Below, piece by piece: positions 14,512 through 23,963 of a DNA stretch of 62,915 bases. How positions within the stretch are numbered: position 1 is the first letter of the stretch; each line of letters starts with the position of its first letter. A program made the translations under genes and the position numbers. The notes under the pieces are model-generated. The model saw only the letters and a list, made by a program, of their open reading frames with translations. It ran no database searches and was not told the origin of the DNA. The stretch spans positions 1 to 62,915 of the forward strand of contig JAOZSV010000006.1 in the NCBI GenBank assembly GCA_029939505.1, read 5' to 3'. This DNA is from Thiotrichaceae bacterium. Its GTDB lineage: Bacteria; Pseudomonadota; Gammaproteobacteria; Beggiatoales; Beggiatoaceae.

Positions 14512-16881
14512 TTAGCCCTTGCGAGCGTTGGCAAAGGCATCAGCCATAATACTACCAGCAAATGCAGAGGATTGCTGTGTAAGAGGAATCTTTATTTTAG
14601 GGGAGGAAGACCTTTGCTCCGTGTTTTTCGCCTTACGCGATTTTTTCGCAACCGGTCTTCTTTTCTTTTTTGGGGCTCTCGCTGTTAATTCATGCTTCTT
14701 TTCGTCCAAGTGTAACTTTAAAGCCACCCGTCGCCGCTTTAAATCAATTTCCAGTACCTTCACTTTGATCACATCACCCGCCTTGACAACAGAACGTGGA
14801 TCTTTGACGTAACTACTTGATAGTGCGGAAATATGTACTAAACCATCGTGATGCACCCCAATATCCACAAACGCACCAAAATTGGTCACATTGGTAACCG
14901 CACCTTCCAAAATCATATCAGCCTCAAGGTCTTCAAGATCATTGACCCCTTCTTTGAAAGCGGGCGTTTTAAATTCCGGACGCGGATCTCTTCCCGGTTT
15001 TTCCAATTCGCGAATAATATCAGCCACCGTGGGAATACCAAAAATCTCATCGGTATAATCTTCAGGTTTCAAATTTCGCAAAAAATCGACATCACCTATC
15101 ACGTTTTTAACAGGTTTGTTGTTTTTTGCAACAATGCGTTCTACGACGGGATAAGCTTCTGGGTGGACAGCAGAAGCATCTAGGGGATTTTCTCCATTCG
15201 TAATTCGTAAAAAACCCGCCGCTTGTTCAAAGCTCTTATCACCTAAACGGGGTACTTGTTTTAAGGTATCGCGGTTAGAAAAGGCACCGTTTTCGTCACG
15301 AAATGTCACGATCTGACGTGCCAAACCAGCATTGAGCCCTGATACTCTGCTCAACAATGGAATAGAAGCGGTATTCAGATCGACACCAACCGCATTCACA
15401 CAATCTTCTACGACGGCTTCCAGACTCCGTGCCAAGTAATTTTTATTCACATCGTGCTGATACTGACCAACGCCGATGGATTTGGGTTCAATTTTCACCA
15501 ATTCTGCCAATGGATCTTGTAAACGTCGAGCGATGGAAACCGCTCCACGTATAGAGACATCCAAATCAGCAAATTCTTCAGCGGCAATTTTTGAGGCAGA
15601 ATAGACAGAGGCCCCCGCTTCAGAAATGACCTGTTTATAGAAGTGCAGATCGGGATGTTGTTTCATCAAATCCGTCACTAACTTGTCAGTTTCACGCGAG
15701 CCTGTGCCATTGCCAATACTGATTAACTCAACCTTGTATTGTTCAGCTAACTCTGCCAGCTTTTTAATCGCGTATTGCCAACGCTTTCTTGGCACATGGG
15801 GATAAATGGTGGCAGTGTCTAATAATTTGCCCGTGTTATCGACAACGGCAACTTTAACGCCTGTCCGTAAACCGGGGTCTAAGCCCATCGTCACATATTG
15901 CCCTGCTGGCGCTGCTAACAACAAGTCATGCAAATTACTGGAAAAGACATTAATCGCCTCATTTTCTGACTTTTCACGCAATTTCGTCAACAATTGGGCA
16001 TCCAGATGGGAACGAATCTTAAAACGCCATGCCGTTCGTACCGTTTCCAATAACCAAGCATCCGCAGGATGATCTTGATCTTTAATACCAAAATGGTTGG
16101 CAATTTTGCTTTCACAATATTGAGACGCAACGTCTATCGTATTACCTTCTTCATCCTGACCGATAACGGGTAAAGCCAATTGCAATATGCCAGATTTGCG
16201 CCCACGAAACATGGCTAAAGCACGGTGGGCAGGAATTCTCTTGAATGGTTCATCATAATCAAAATAATCCGAAAATTTCGCGCTTTTTTCCTCTTTGCCT
16301 TTGACCACTTTCGACTGAAAAGTGGTATTTTCTATGAGATATTCACGCAGTGAATCCAGTAACGCAGCCTCTTCACTAAACTTTTCCATGAGGAGATGTC
16401 GTGCGCCCTCAAGGGCTTGTTGACTGTTTTCAATACCCTTTTCGGGTTTGATGTAAGCTGCTGCTGCTGTTTCGGGTTCCAGTGTTGAATCATTCAGCAA
16501 ATCAAGTGCCAAGGGTTCTAGCCCGTCTTCTTTAGCCTTTTTGGCTTTAGAACGACGCTTGGGTTTATAGGGCAAATACAAGTCTTCTAAGCGAACTTTA
16601 GTATCTGCTTCCTCAATCGCTGTCTCTAAATCAGGTGTGAGTTTTTCTTGCTCCTTGATCTTATTTAAGATGACTTCACGGCGTTCATCCAATTCGCGCA
16701 GATAACGCAAACGTTCTTCCAAAGTACGCAATTGAGTATCATCTAAGCCACCCGTCACCTCCTTACGATAACGTGCAATAAAGGGTACTGTTGAGCCATC
16801 ATCAAGTAACATAATGGCCGCTTGTACCTGAGTTTCTTCTACGGAGAGTTCTTCCGCAATGCGTTGAACCATGCTTTTCAT
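14512..16881 (-). CDS. tex: Tex-family RNA-binding transcription accessory protein
   Basis: 789 residues, full family length. Order: N-terminal helical Tex domain (VQRIAEELSVEETQVQAAI, then VPFIARYRKEVTGGLDDTQLRTLEERL), YqgF-like RNase H-fold domain around 325-460 (MGLDPGLRTGVKVAVVD), helix-hairpin-helix region about 490-560 (CVNAVGVDLNTAS, then LLSRVSGL), and an S1 domain near 650-720 (GAVTNVTNFGAFVDIGVHHDGLVHIS). A Lys/Arg-rich tail ends the protein. Tex binds RNA and is linked to transcription and stress responses. Monocistronic here. Confidence 0.96.
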   Translation of the reverse strand: MKSMVQRIAEELSVEETQVQAAIMLLDDGSTVPFIARYRKEVTGGLDDTQLRTLEERLRYLRELDERREVILNKIKEQEKLTPDLETAIEEADTKVRLEDLYLPYKPKRRSKAKKAKEDGLEPLALDLLNDSTLEPETAAAAYIKPEKGIENSQQALEGARHLLMEKFSEEAALLDSLREYLIENTTFQSKVVKGKEEKSAKFSDYFDYDEPFKRIPAHRALAMFRGRKSGILQLALPVIGQDEEGNTIDVASQYCESKIANHFGIKDQDHPADAWLLETVRTAWRFKIRSHLDAQLLTKLREKSENEAINVFSSNLHDLLLAAPAGQYVTMGLDPGLRTGVKVAVVDNTGKLLDTATIYPHVPRKRWQYAIKKLAELAEQYKVELISIGNGTGSRETDKLVTDLMKQHPDLHFYKQVISEAGASVYSASKIAAEEFADLDVSIRGAVSIARRLQDPLAELVKIEPKSIGVGQYQHDVNKNYLARSLEAVVEDCVNAVGVDLNTASIPLLSRVSGLNAGLARQIVTFRDENGAFSNRDTLKQVPRLGDKSFEQAAGFLRITNGENPLDASAVHPEAYPVVERIVAKNNKPVKNVIGDVDFLRNLKPEDYTDEIFGIPTVADIIRELEKPGRDPRPEFKTPAFKEGVNDLEDLEADMILEGAVTNVTNFGAFVDIGVHHDGLVHISALSSSYVKDPRSVVKAGDVIKVKVLEIDLKRRRVALKLHLDEKKHELTARAPKKKRRPVAKKSRKAKNTEQRSSSPKIKIPLTQQSSAFAGSIMADAFANARKG

Positions 16882-17186
16882 ACTGGTCTAATTTACCTCA
16901 CTTTAATAAATAGCGTTCTTTAGGAACGCTTGTCATTTCTTATGAAATTGATAAGAAATTTGTTAAAAATCAATCGGTTAAAAATTAATTTATGGAAGGT
17001 TAGTTTTTTTTGTTTTTTCCCAAATCTAAAGGATTCGAGGTTTTAGTTTTTTTGAAAAAAAAACTAAAACCTCGAATGGACTCCAAAAAACGCCCAAAGC
17101 TGAAGCGTTGGACTCCAATAAACCTCTGCGATTGGAGTACATTCGAGGTTTGAGTTTTTTGAAGAAAAACTCAAACCTCGAATGCT
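16882..17186. repeat. Hairpin and short-repeat block
   Basis: Two hairpins: 17034-17076 (43 nt, inner arms TTTTAG/CTAAAA) and 17142-17182 (41 nt, inner arms TTTGAG/CTCAAA). Between them are GGACTCCAAAAAACGCCCAAAGC-type repeats related to those before the fumarase gene. No gene. Confidence 0.85.
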
Positions 17187-19043
17187 TTAGCTTTGGACTG
17201 TACATCTACCGGTTTTCTCGCTCACTATTGGACAAAAAATGATAAATAACAACGAGAGTCCTGTCAATAATAATATCCAACCACGTTCAAGTATCCAAAG
17301 GGTTATAAAAGACAAAGTGCCTAGACTTCTCGGCATCGCAAATGCAAACCATTTATCAGTTCGATTATCAATCGCAATCAATTTAAAAGGTTGATTAGGA
17401 GTGCGTACATAACAAGATACCCAGCCTTCTCTTGCTAACTTGGGTGGTGTGATGATAATCGGTTTTGGTTCTCCTTCTACCACCAATTGCAATGTCAAAC
17501 CCTTTTCACCTAAATACCCCGCGACAGGAATTTCCATCACGCGATGATTCAGTTTAATCGGAAGACTTTCAAAGCGTCCCATGCTCTGATTACCCAGACG
17601 ATTGTAAGAACCCAGTGTGATTTCGTTTTTGTATTTCCCAGTCGTGGGATAAAAACCATTGGTAACATAAGGCGAATTGTCTTGGTGAGATTGAAGCAAT
17701 GTTGGCACCGTGAGAGTGTGTGGCAAAATGGCACGCAGTTGTGGGTTGGCTAATAAATCGGCAAGACGTTCTGGAACCGGATAAGGAACATGTAGTTGGG
17801 GTTTATTCTGAAGTACATTCAAGTCACCAGTGCGAATAAATTCGCGACTATTTTTCAGTTGTTCAGCGTATTGTAACCCTCTTTGTTGTATCTGAGGCCA
17901 TGAGTCCATTATTGTTAGTTTTCCCATTCCTAGTATAACAAGTAACGTCCAAAGACAGGCTCCCGTATTCAAATACGATTTGATCCGATGAGATAAACCA
18001 TACCAAGGTTGGGCTATGAAATAAAAGGCCAATAAATTGACGATGAAACCCAGTGCTAGAATATCCATGTATCTTGAAGCAGGAATACGACCACCAATTC
18101 CTCTTGCATAAGCCATACTTGCTGCTTGTAATATAACCCATCCGCCTAAAACCAATATAAATAATTCAGCTTGTGAGGGTTTTCGACGTAGCCATAACGT
18201 TTTGAAGACTAAAGCTAAAAAGGGTAAATAAAGTACTAAACTGGCAAATGGGTGAGTGATCCAGGGCCATGCTAAGTTTTTACCAAAAGCGAGCATCAAT
18301 TCAGTGACGTTATTAGCCTTCAAAGGAACATCGCGTACTACTTCTGTCAATAACATCATCGATATTATTGTTATCATAATACACACAAATAACGTAGGGA
18401 AATGAGAACGTCTATTGTCCGTATCAATGGCGATTAAGTACAACTTAATAACAATAATAGTCAGTAAAATAAAAAAACCAGACGCAACAGTAAAAATGCC
18501 TAAGAATGCAAAGATAACACCAATCCACCATTTTAAACTCAAATTTTCATGAAGTAGTAATCCCCACATTGCAATGAGGTTAAATAACATCATGAAATAA
18601 AAAGCAGATTGAAAGCCAGTGAGCGTATTTTCCCATCCGTAAGGTAAAGTCCATAGTAAAGCGATACTGATTAAAATTGAGTTTTGAGCGGGCTTTAATA
18701 AATGGTTTAAAATAACAATCAGGATAATGGCTGTCAGAGTAGCGAGTAGTGCATTGACAACCATTTCTAATAAAGGATTCCATTGCCCTTCATTTAAAAT
18801 GAGTAATAACAAGGCATGAATACGAGTAAAAAAAATCCGATGCTCATTATGTGCGGCAAATAAATCACTGAACGTCAAGCTATCGTTTAACCAAGGTAAG
18901 AAAAGGAATGCGGCTTCCCCATCCCATTGATCCCAGAAGGGTACCGAGCTACCAAAGTGGTGAATTAGCCAAAGCCTCGCACCAAAAATAATGAGAGCAA
19001 CTGCGAGTAGTTTGAGATAGAAATGATTGGATTTTATAGACAT
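17187..19043 (-). CDS. Polytopic membrane protein, possible glycan enzyme
   Basis: 618 residues with about 11 transmembrane helices and a periplasmic C-terminal domain (about 450-590). The N-terminal loop PFWDQWDGEAAFLFLPWL followed by AAHNEHRIFFTR resembles the first periplasmic loop of uncharacterised GT-C-like membrane proteins, with acidic and His residues where GT-C enzymes bind a lipid-linked sugar. Function as a glycosyltransferase or flippase is inference, supported by the epimerase, oxidoreductase and methyltransferase genes upstream. Last gene of the cluster; a 41-nt hairpin (19064-19104) lies just before its start. Confidence 0.6.
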   Translation of the reverse strand: MSIKSNHFYLKLLAVALIIFGARLWLIHHFGSSVPFWDQWDGEAAFLFLPWLNDSLTFSDLFAAHNEHRIFFTRIHALLLLILNEGQWNPLLEMVVNALLATLTAIILIVILNHLLKPAQNSILISIALLWTLPYGWENTLTGFQSAFYFMMLFNLIAMWGLLLHENLSLKWWIGVIFAFLGIFTVASGFFILLTIIVIKLYLIAIDTDNRRSHFPTLFVCIMITIISMMLLTEVVRDVPLKANNVTELMLAFGKNLAWPWITHPFASLVLYLPFLALVFKTLWLRRKPSQAELFILVLGGWVILQAASMAYARGIGGRIPASRYMDILALGFIVNLLAFYFIAQPWYGLSHRIKSYLNTGACLWTLLVILGMGKLTIMDSWPQIQQRGLQYAEQLKNSREFIRTGDLNVLQNKPQLHVPYPVPERLADLLANPQLRAILPHTLTVPTLLQSHQDNSPYVTNGFYPTTGKYKNEITLGSYNRLGNQSMGRFESLPIKLNHRVMEIPVAGYLGEKGLTLQLVVEGEPKPIIITPPKLAREGWVSCYVRTPNQPFKLIAIDNRTDKWFAFAMPRSLGTLSFITLWILERGWILLLTGLSLLFIIFCPIVSEKTGRCTVQS

Positions 19044-19063
19044 ATATATAATGGTGAATGGTT

Positions 19064-19104
19064 TTCGAGGTTTTAGTTTTTTTTCAAAAAACTAAAACCT
19101 TGAA
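19064..19104. repeat. 41-nt TTCGAGG-type hairpin
   Basis: TTCGAGG TTTTAG ... CTAAAA CCTTGAA. One mismatch in the outer arm. It lies between the methyltransferase and membrane-protein genes, within repeated ATGGTGAATGG words. Confidence 0.85.
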
Positions 19105-19152
19105 ATGGTGAATGATGAATGGTTTTCAATGAATTGAATCATTCATCATTAA

Positions 19153-19818
19153 TCATTCATCATTCATTACTTTTTCAGCAACGATGAAGGCTTGTTTTCC
19201 AAAGAGAAACCATATCCAAGGCATCAGTAAATAGAGCTTGACAAAAAAAGCCCCTTTGGGCAACTGACTTTTTGTGGTATAAGGTAAAAATCGCGGATAG
19301 CATTTCACAATTGTCATATCTAACGATTCTAGCACTTCAACCAAACTTCTGTCACTTAATGGCGTATGATGATCAAAGAAGTCCCAATAATTATTGGCTA
19401 AAAAACGAATATTTGGTTGTAATATCAATAACTTACCGCCTTTTTTTATAATTCTTTTCGCCTCGTTTAACGTTTCAAAGACTTGTTGTTTATTTAATAA
19501 ATGCTCAAGAAAGTTGCTCATAAAAACAATATCTACAGATTCATCAGCGAGAGAATTCATTGCCATGCAGGATTCATTAATGACTTTAACATCAGGATTA
19601 GCGAATTTTTTCACATCAGGATTTAAGTCAATCGCTATTTTTTTATGGCAAGTGATGTTATTAATGAATTCACAATAACCTGCGCCAATATCGACGACTG
19701 TACTCGTTGGGTGTACAAATTGACTAAAAAACTTTGTACATAAGACTTTCCAGATTTTGTTTTTTGTAGGTAATTCTTCTTCAATAAAGCGAGTGGCGTA
19801 AATTTTTTGTAAGTTCAT
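19153..19818 (-). CDS. Class I SAM-dependent methyltransferase
   Basis: 221 residues. Motif I VVDIGAGYCEFINNI (about 38-52), acidic residue after the second strand (IAIDLN), and the post-motif DIVFMSNFLEHLLNKQQV typical of Methyltransf_11 proteins. The C-terminus has a hydrophobic segment (LYLLMPWIWFLF) suggesting membrane contact. The substrate cannot be read from sequence; surrounding genes suggest a glycan or lipid-linked intermediate. Confidence 0.85.
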   Translation of the reverse strand: MNLQKIYATRFIEEELPTKNKIWKVLCTKFFSQFVHPTSTVVDIGAGYCEFINNITCHKKIAIDLNPDVKKFANPDVKVINESCMAMNSLADESVDIVFMSNFLEHLLNKQQVFETLNEAKRIIKKGGKLLILQPNIRFLANNYWDFFDHHTPLSDRSLVEVLESLDMTIVKCYPRFLPYTTKSQLPKGAFFVKLYLLMPWIWFLFGKQAFIVAEKVMNDE

Positions 19819-19828
19819 TGTTCAGTTA

Positions 19829-20083
19829 TTAGTTATTCTGATTCCGTTGATTTTGTTCATCCAAAATACGTGCTTGATTACTTTGTGCTTGGATTGGTGT
19901 GACTATTTCTGAGCCACAAGTTGAACAGGTTGAAGATTCATAATCGACAGTTAAGGTTTTCTCTTTATAACGAGTTTGTTCTGTACAAACATTGGGAATA
20001 AGTTGCCCCTCTTCACAGATTGGACAGATCAAATTTTGATTTTGCAACCATTTCATCAAAAAAGTAGCCAATATGGCATCCAT
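19829..20083 (-). CDS. YgiT/MqsA-type zinc-ribbon protein
   Basis: 84 residues. Two Cys pairs, CPIC and CSTC, spaced as in the MqsA N-terminal zinc domain, with LTVDYESSTCSTCGSEIVTP between. It ends without the helix-turn-helix of full MqsA antitoxins, so it is either a truncated antitoxin or a stand-alone zinc protein. No toxin partner is adjacent. Start uncertain: ATG at residue 10 (MKWLQNQN) is also possible. Confidence 0.6.
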   Translation of the reverse strand: MDAILATFLMKWLQNQNLICPICEEGQLIPNVCTEQTRYKEKTLTVDYESSTCSTCGSEIVTPIQAQSNQARILDEQNQRNQNN

Positions 20084-20108
20084 TTGGGGTATTTCATTTC
20101 ATTCACCA

Positions 20109-21407
20109 TTAACCATTAACCATTAAATGCGCTAAATCTCTACCCACTTTGACACTTTCAGAAATAGAACGATCTTCTGGATAATAGTATGAAGTATCAG
20201 CCATCAGAAAACCTTGTATTGGCGTTTGCATGGGCGGTAGTTGTTGATAAAAATTGGGGGTACATATTGGTTGTGCAAACTCATAACGAGAAACATGAGT
20301 CGCTAATACCCATTCTTTAGAGAAAGCGGGATTAATACGGTGCAAATAGCTACAAACTTCCTCAATAAATAAATGATTTTCTTGTTTTGACTTAGGATGC
20401 GTTTTAGGCATATAAAAAGGCACATAGATAACACTTTCTGTTTTTTGATAAAGATTAGTATATTCTATTAATCCTGGAATTTCCATTGTGGGATCATTTA
20501 CATTCAACCAAAAATTTTCGGTGAGTGGGGAACGCAATTTGAGTAGCACACAGACAACACCACAATTATGGATGGCTTTTATTTTGTTAATAATGGATTC
20601 GGATAAATTTGGCGCGATTTGAGGTATATAAGGCAATGGTATCGTGGAAATCACTTTATCGTAAAAGCGTTTTTCGCCATTGACGATAACGCCCTGTATC
20701 TGATTATTGTCGATCAGAATGCGTTCAATATCTGCATTAAGATAAATATTCCCGTTTTGAGCTAAAATCTGCTTTTCCAAGGCTTTGAGTAAAGTCTCTG
20801 AGCCACCTTTCAAATAGCCCAATTCTTCAGTGAATAGGTTTTTTCTCGACAGGGCAATCCTTTTAATACGTGTTCCAATCCAAGCGGCGGAGAGATTGTC
20901 TTTATATTCATAAAATTTAAGCTGAAATAAATAATCCCATAACGTCTGATAAGTTTTATCACCAAGCCATTTTTTTAACCAGGAAACCGCATCTTGTTTA
21001 TCTAAACTTTCCCAATTTTTCACATTTTTAGTATAAAAAATATGGAGGGCATAACGCAATTTGGAAATCAAACCCAGTTTAGGAAAGGTGAATAAATGAA
21101 TTGGATCGCCCCATTTATAAAGTTTTCCATTATAGAAAAAACCCATTTTAGTGTCTTGCCAACAAAGCGTTTCAGAGAGATTTAACTCGTTGAGTAATTC
21201 AAAAAGTGGCGTATCTGTGCGACAAATAAAATGGTAGTAACGTTCAATGGTTAAACCATCGAAATCAAAGGAGGCTGACATGCCCCCTATACGATCATCT
21301 TTTTCATAGATATCGACTTGATAATGATTTTTCAATAGCTCGTAGGCACAGGCTAATCCCATCGCTCCTGCACCTATAACCGCAATTTTCTCCGCCTTTT
21401 CAGCCAC
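20109..21407 (-). CDS. FAD-dependent oxidoreductase (amine-oxidase-like)
   Basis: 432 residues from GTG 21407, preceded by AGGAG. N-terminal dinucleotide site KIAVIGAGAMGLACAYELLK with the Glu ending strand 2 (IYEKDDRIGG), then the family's GGM-Ser segment. Resembles protoporphyrinogen-oxidase-like and UDP-galactopyranose-mutase-like flavoproteins often found in polysaccharide clusters. Reaction unknown. Lies downstream of the epimerase; originally its start codon was immediately after the epimerase stop, now separated by a 235-bp duplication. Confidence 0.85.
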   Translation of the reverse strand: MAEKAEKIAVIGAGAMGLACAYELLKNHYQVDIYEKDDRIGGMSASFDFDGLTIERYYHFICRTDTPLFELLNELNLSETLCWQDTKMGFFYNGKLYKWGDPIHLFTFPKLGLISKLRYALHIFYTKNVKNWESLDKQDAVSWLKKWLGDKTYQTLWDYLFQLKFYEYKDNLSAAWIGTRIKRIALSRKNLFTEELGYLKGGSETLLKALEKQILAQNGNIYLNADIERILIDNNQIQGVIVNGEKRFYDKVISTIPLPYIPQIAPNLSESIINKIKAIHNCGVVCVLLKLRSPLTENFWLNVNDPTMEIPGLIEYTNLYQKTESVIYVPFYMPKTHPKSKQENHLFIEEVCSYLHRINPAFSKEWVLATHVSRYEFAQPICTPNFYQQLPPMQTPIQGFLMADTSYYYPEDRSISESVKVGRDLAHLMVNG

Positions 21408-21652
21408 TTTTACTCCTGTAGATGTTCAAAAAAATAAATTTGTTAGATACGAGGTTTAAGCGATTTTTTCAAAAATCGGATTTCTCTGCTCGAAACGAGG
21501 TTTAAGAAATCCGATTTTTTCAAAAATCGGATTTCTCCGCTCGAAACAAGGTTTAAGAAATCCGATTTTTTTCAAAAATCGGATTTCTAAGCTCGAAACA
21601 AGGTTTAATCTGAACAGCAATTTTCTCCGCCTTTTCAGCCACTTTTACTCCT
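21382..21652. repeat. 36-bp direct repeats bracketing a hairpin cluster
   Basis: The 36 bp that encode the ribosome site and first codons of the oxidoreductase (21382-21417) recur exactly at 21617-21652, overlapping the epimerase stop codon. Between them are at least three hairpins of the AAATCCGATTTTT/AAAAATCGGATTT family, alternating with CTCGAAAC and AGGTTTAAG. The ancestral order was probably epimerase TAG-GAG-TAAAA-GTG oxidoreductase. Confidence 0.9.
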
Positions 21653-22592
21653 AGCGTTTAAGTACAATTTTGCTATATTGTTTATCATAAAAAGTGTCGT
21701 GGATAGCATCCTCAAAAGGCGTTTGAACCACATTAAACACTTTTTCAGTATTGATACCCGTAAATTGATCGCCTGCTGTTAATGCTTTTAATTGATCCGC
21801 CGTAAAAGGGGGTTTGCGACTAAAAAGGGCATATATTTTCAGTAGGGCGTAAAATAATCCATAAGGAATATGAATAATGAGGGTTTTGAGTTTTTTAACC
21901 CTTTTAATTGTGCGGATAATATCCACATAATCAACTTCTTCATTGCCCACTATATCATAAGTAGTGCCATCAGGTTGATTTTCAATGCAATGAATAATTA
22001 TCCGACAAAAATCTTTGTTATACAAGGGCTGACGCATATAACGTCCATGCCCTGGTATAGGAAACACTGGCACCCATTCCATAAAACGTGATAACCAGCC
22101 CAGGTGTTTGGGATCAAACCAGCCAAACATTAATGTTGGGCGCAGCACAGAATGTTTAATGCCGCTACGAGTAACGATTTCTTCCTGTCGTTTTTTAGTA
22201 CTGGTGTAATCATCATCCGCTACAGAATTAACCACGGAGGAGCTAATGTGTACGATGTAGGGAATATTGTGCTGGCGTATTGCATCTAATACGCGCTCCG
22301 TTGAATCAATATTATTACGGACAAATAATGCCCTATTTTTGCTCGTAATTTGAGCTTGGAGCATGACAAGCGCAGCAGCATCGATAAGCGCATTTTGCCA
22401 TTCGCCACTTTCGGCGACATCAGCTAAAATGGTTTTCACCTCTGGATGTAATTGTTTAATAATATTCAAATTATAAGCGTGTTTATCAATTGCAACCAGA
22501 TTGTTATAGCCTTTTTGCTTGAGTTGCACGATCAGATTTTGCCCAACTAAACCAGCTGCTCCAGTTATAATAATCTTATCTTGTATAGTCAT
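21651..22592 (-). CDS. NAD-dependent epimerase/dehydratase family protein
   Basis: 313 residues from ATG 22592; an in-frame ATG at 22622 exists but abuts a hairpin, and the family normally starts close to the glycine motif. Extended SDR: ITGAAGLVGQNL at the N-terminus, Ser and the YTSTK catalytic Tyr-x3-Lys around residue 125-135, and PTLMFGWFDP. Probably modifies a nucleotide sugar or a sterol-like substrate; exact reaction unknown. First gene of the minus-strand cluster ending at 17187. Confidence 0.85.
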   Translation of the reverse strand: MTIQDKIIITGAAGLVGQNLIVQLKQKGYNNLVAIDKHAYNLNIIKQLHPEVKTILADVAESGEWQNALIDAAALVMLQAQITSKNRALFVRNNIDSTERVLDAIRQHNIPYIVHISSSVVNSVADDDYTSTKKRQEEIVTRSGIKHSVLRPTLMFGWFDPKHLGWLSRFMEWVPVFPIPGHGRYMRQPLYNKDFCRIIIHCIENQPDGTTYDIVGNEEVDYVDIIRTIKRVKKLKTLIIHIPYGLFYALLKIYALFSRKPPFTADQLKALTAGDQFTGINTEKVFNVVQTPFEDAIHDTFYDKQYSKIVLKR

Positions 22593-22621
22593 TTTTCTGT
22601 TTTCGGAACTGATAGACTCCA

Positions 22622-22664
22622 TTCGAGGCTAAAGTTTTTTTAAAGAAAAAACTTTAGCCTCGAA
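22622..22664. repeat. 43-nt TTCGAGG hairpin
   Basis: Inner arms CTAAAG/CTTTAG, perfect stem. Lies at the 5' side of the epimerase gene and may affect its transcription. Confidence 0.9.
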
Positions 22665-22978
22665 AAGTATTAAAACTGATGATTCTCGAATGAGAAAGTG
22701 ATTCTTTCCTGTGATACCGGTGTTTAATTTTTTTGTACATTTTGTTAGAATCAGAATTTTCAAAATTTTAAATTTTTCAGAATTAAAAATCAAGTGAGTT
22801 TTCGAGGTTCAAATTTTTTGGACACTACTTAGCCGTTAGCCTTGAAATCAATTTCAAGGCTAATATCTGCGAGTCTGCTAAAGCAGACTAAGACTAATTA
22901 AAAAGTTTAGCGGAGCCAGCTTGAATTTTCAGCCTTGCAATTTCAGCGATGGAAAACAGGTTTTTTGATACAATATCA
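22665..22978. repeat. Intergenic region with CCTTGAAATC palindrome
   Basis: Holds TTAGCCTTGAAATCAATTTC and its pairing arm AAGGCTAA (about 22838-22863), then AGTCTGCTAAAGCAGACT. Related copies are at 31681, 35869 and 50057. No gene. Confidence 0.75.
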
Positions 22979-23320
22979 CTAACCGGTACTCCAAATTCTA
23001 GGTCGTCTCATTCCCGCAATCTTACAGCATTGTTGAACATGACCAAAAGGAAAAAACTCAAAAAAACATTTCTTTGCCTCCTTTTTTCCACAGTCAAGTT
23101 CATTAGCGATGAACTTTATTACATGACGAACATCAGCAGGACTCTGGTGTTCAGAGTAATAATCGCGCATAAATCCGATGACTTTCCAATGTTTTTCAGT
23201 CATTTCCACTTTTTCTCCCTGCGCAAGTTGTTTCGCGATTTCTTCATTCCATTCATCTGGATTAACCAAATAACCTTCGTCATCCGTTTGAATTGATTTT
23301 CCATTAACTTCAATAGTCAT
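22979..23320 (-). CDS. DsrC/TusE-family sulfur-relay protein (RspA-like)
   Basis: 113 residues from ATG 23320, with GGAG upstream. Full DsrC fold: IEVNGKSIQTDDEGYLVNPDEW, then GFMRDYYSEHQSPADVRHVIKF and a C-terminal arm HVQQCCKIAGMRRPRIWSTG. True DsrC has two Cys in this arm, one in CKIAG and one as penultimate residue. Here only the CKIAG-region Cys is present and the terminal Cys is gone, the pattern of RspA-type paralogs thought to be regulatory, whereas TusE keeps only the terminal Cys. A role in sulfur trafficking or regulation is inference. An upstream frame is open but repeat-derived. Confidence 0.85.
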   Translation of the reverse strand: MTIEVNGKSIQTDDEGYLVNPDEWNEEIAKQLAQGEKVEMTEKHWKVIGFMRDYYSEHQSPADVRHVIKFIANELDCGKKEAKKCFFEFFPFGHVQQCCKIAGMRRPRIWSTG

Positions 23321-23344
23321 TATCGTTAAATCTCCAATTTTGTT

Positions 23345-23502
23345 ACTGATGTTACGCACTATGTTACGCACTATGTTTAAGAAATCCGATTTTTTGAAAA
23401 AATCGGATTTCTAAGTAAGCGGCGAAACGATGTTTAAGAAATCCGATTTTTGAAAAAATCGGATTTCTAAGCTCGAATAGAATCGCTTTGCGTAACATCA
23501 GT
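23345..23502. repeat. Inverted-repeat element with ACTGATGTTACGCA ends
   Basis: 158 bp. Perfect 14-bp ends ACTGATGTTACGCA / TGCGTAACATCAGT enclose two AAATCCGATTTTT hairpins. Other copies: 30534-30667, 32209-32355, 42755-42841 (different interior) and one running off the window at 62863. Confidence 0.9.
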
Positions 23503-23861
23503 TTGTTATTTTCGTTCGAGTTTGAATTAAAAGCAGATTTTAGCTTTCATTCAGGTTTGTCATTTATTTTAAGTCGTTATAAAAAAAACATCATTAAATT
23601 TTTTTAAGATTACCAGCTTACGATGAAGATTGCAACTCTGTATTTTAACATCGAAAGCGTTATGGAGTCCAAAGCTCCCATTTTCCAAAGCTGAATTGAG
23701 AGCATTAAAGCAAAATCTACCTTATGTTGTTTGACAAATTAATCGGCGTTGGACTATACTTTGAACGGCTAAAAACTGGACTTTTTTTCAGAAAACGGCA
23801 GTCTAAAACTCAACGGTTAGCAGTATAATGGCATTGGTTATTTGATTATTGAGGTTCTAAA
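23503..23861. other. Intergenic region, no gene seen
   Basis: AT-rich. Contains one GGAGTCCAAAGC word shared with other repeat blocks. No ORF above background. Confidence 0.5.
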
Positions 23862-23922
23862 ATGAGTCACATAAAAAAAGTAGAAATAAGCAAATTATTT
23901 GGTGAACTGGATATTAATTGGT

Positions 23923-23963
23923 TTCGAGGTTTAAGTTTTTCTTCAAAAAACTTAAACCTCGAA
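23923..23963. repeat. 41-nt hairpin inside the ATPase gene
   Basis: TTCGAGG TTTAAG TTTTTCTTCAAAAAA CTTAAA CCTCGAA. Perfect stem. Inner arm variant TTTAAG is unique in the window. Confidence 0.95.
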
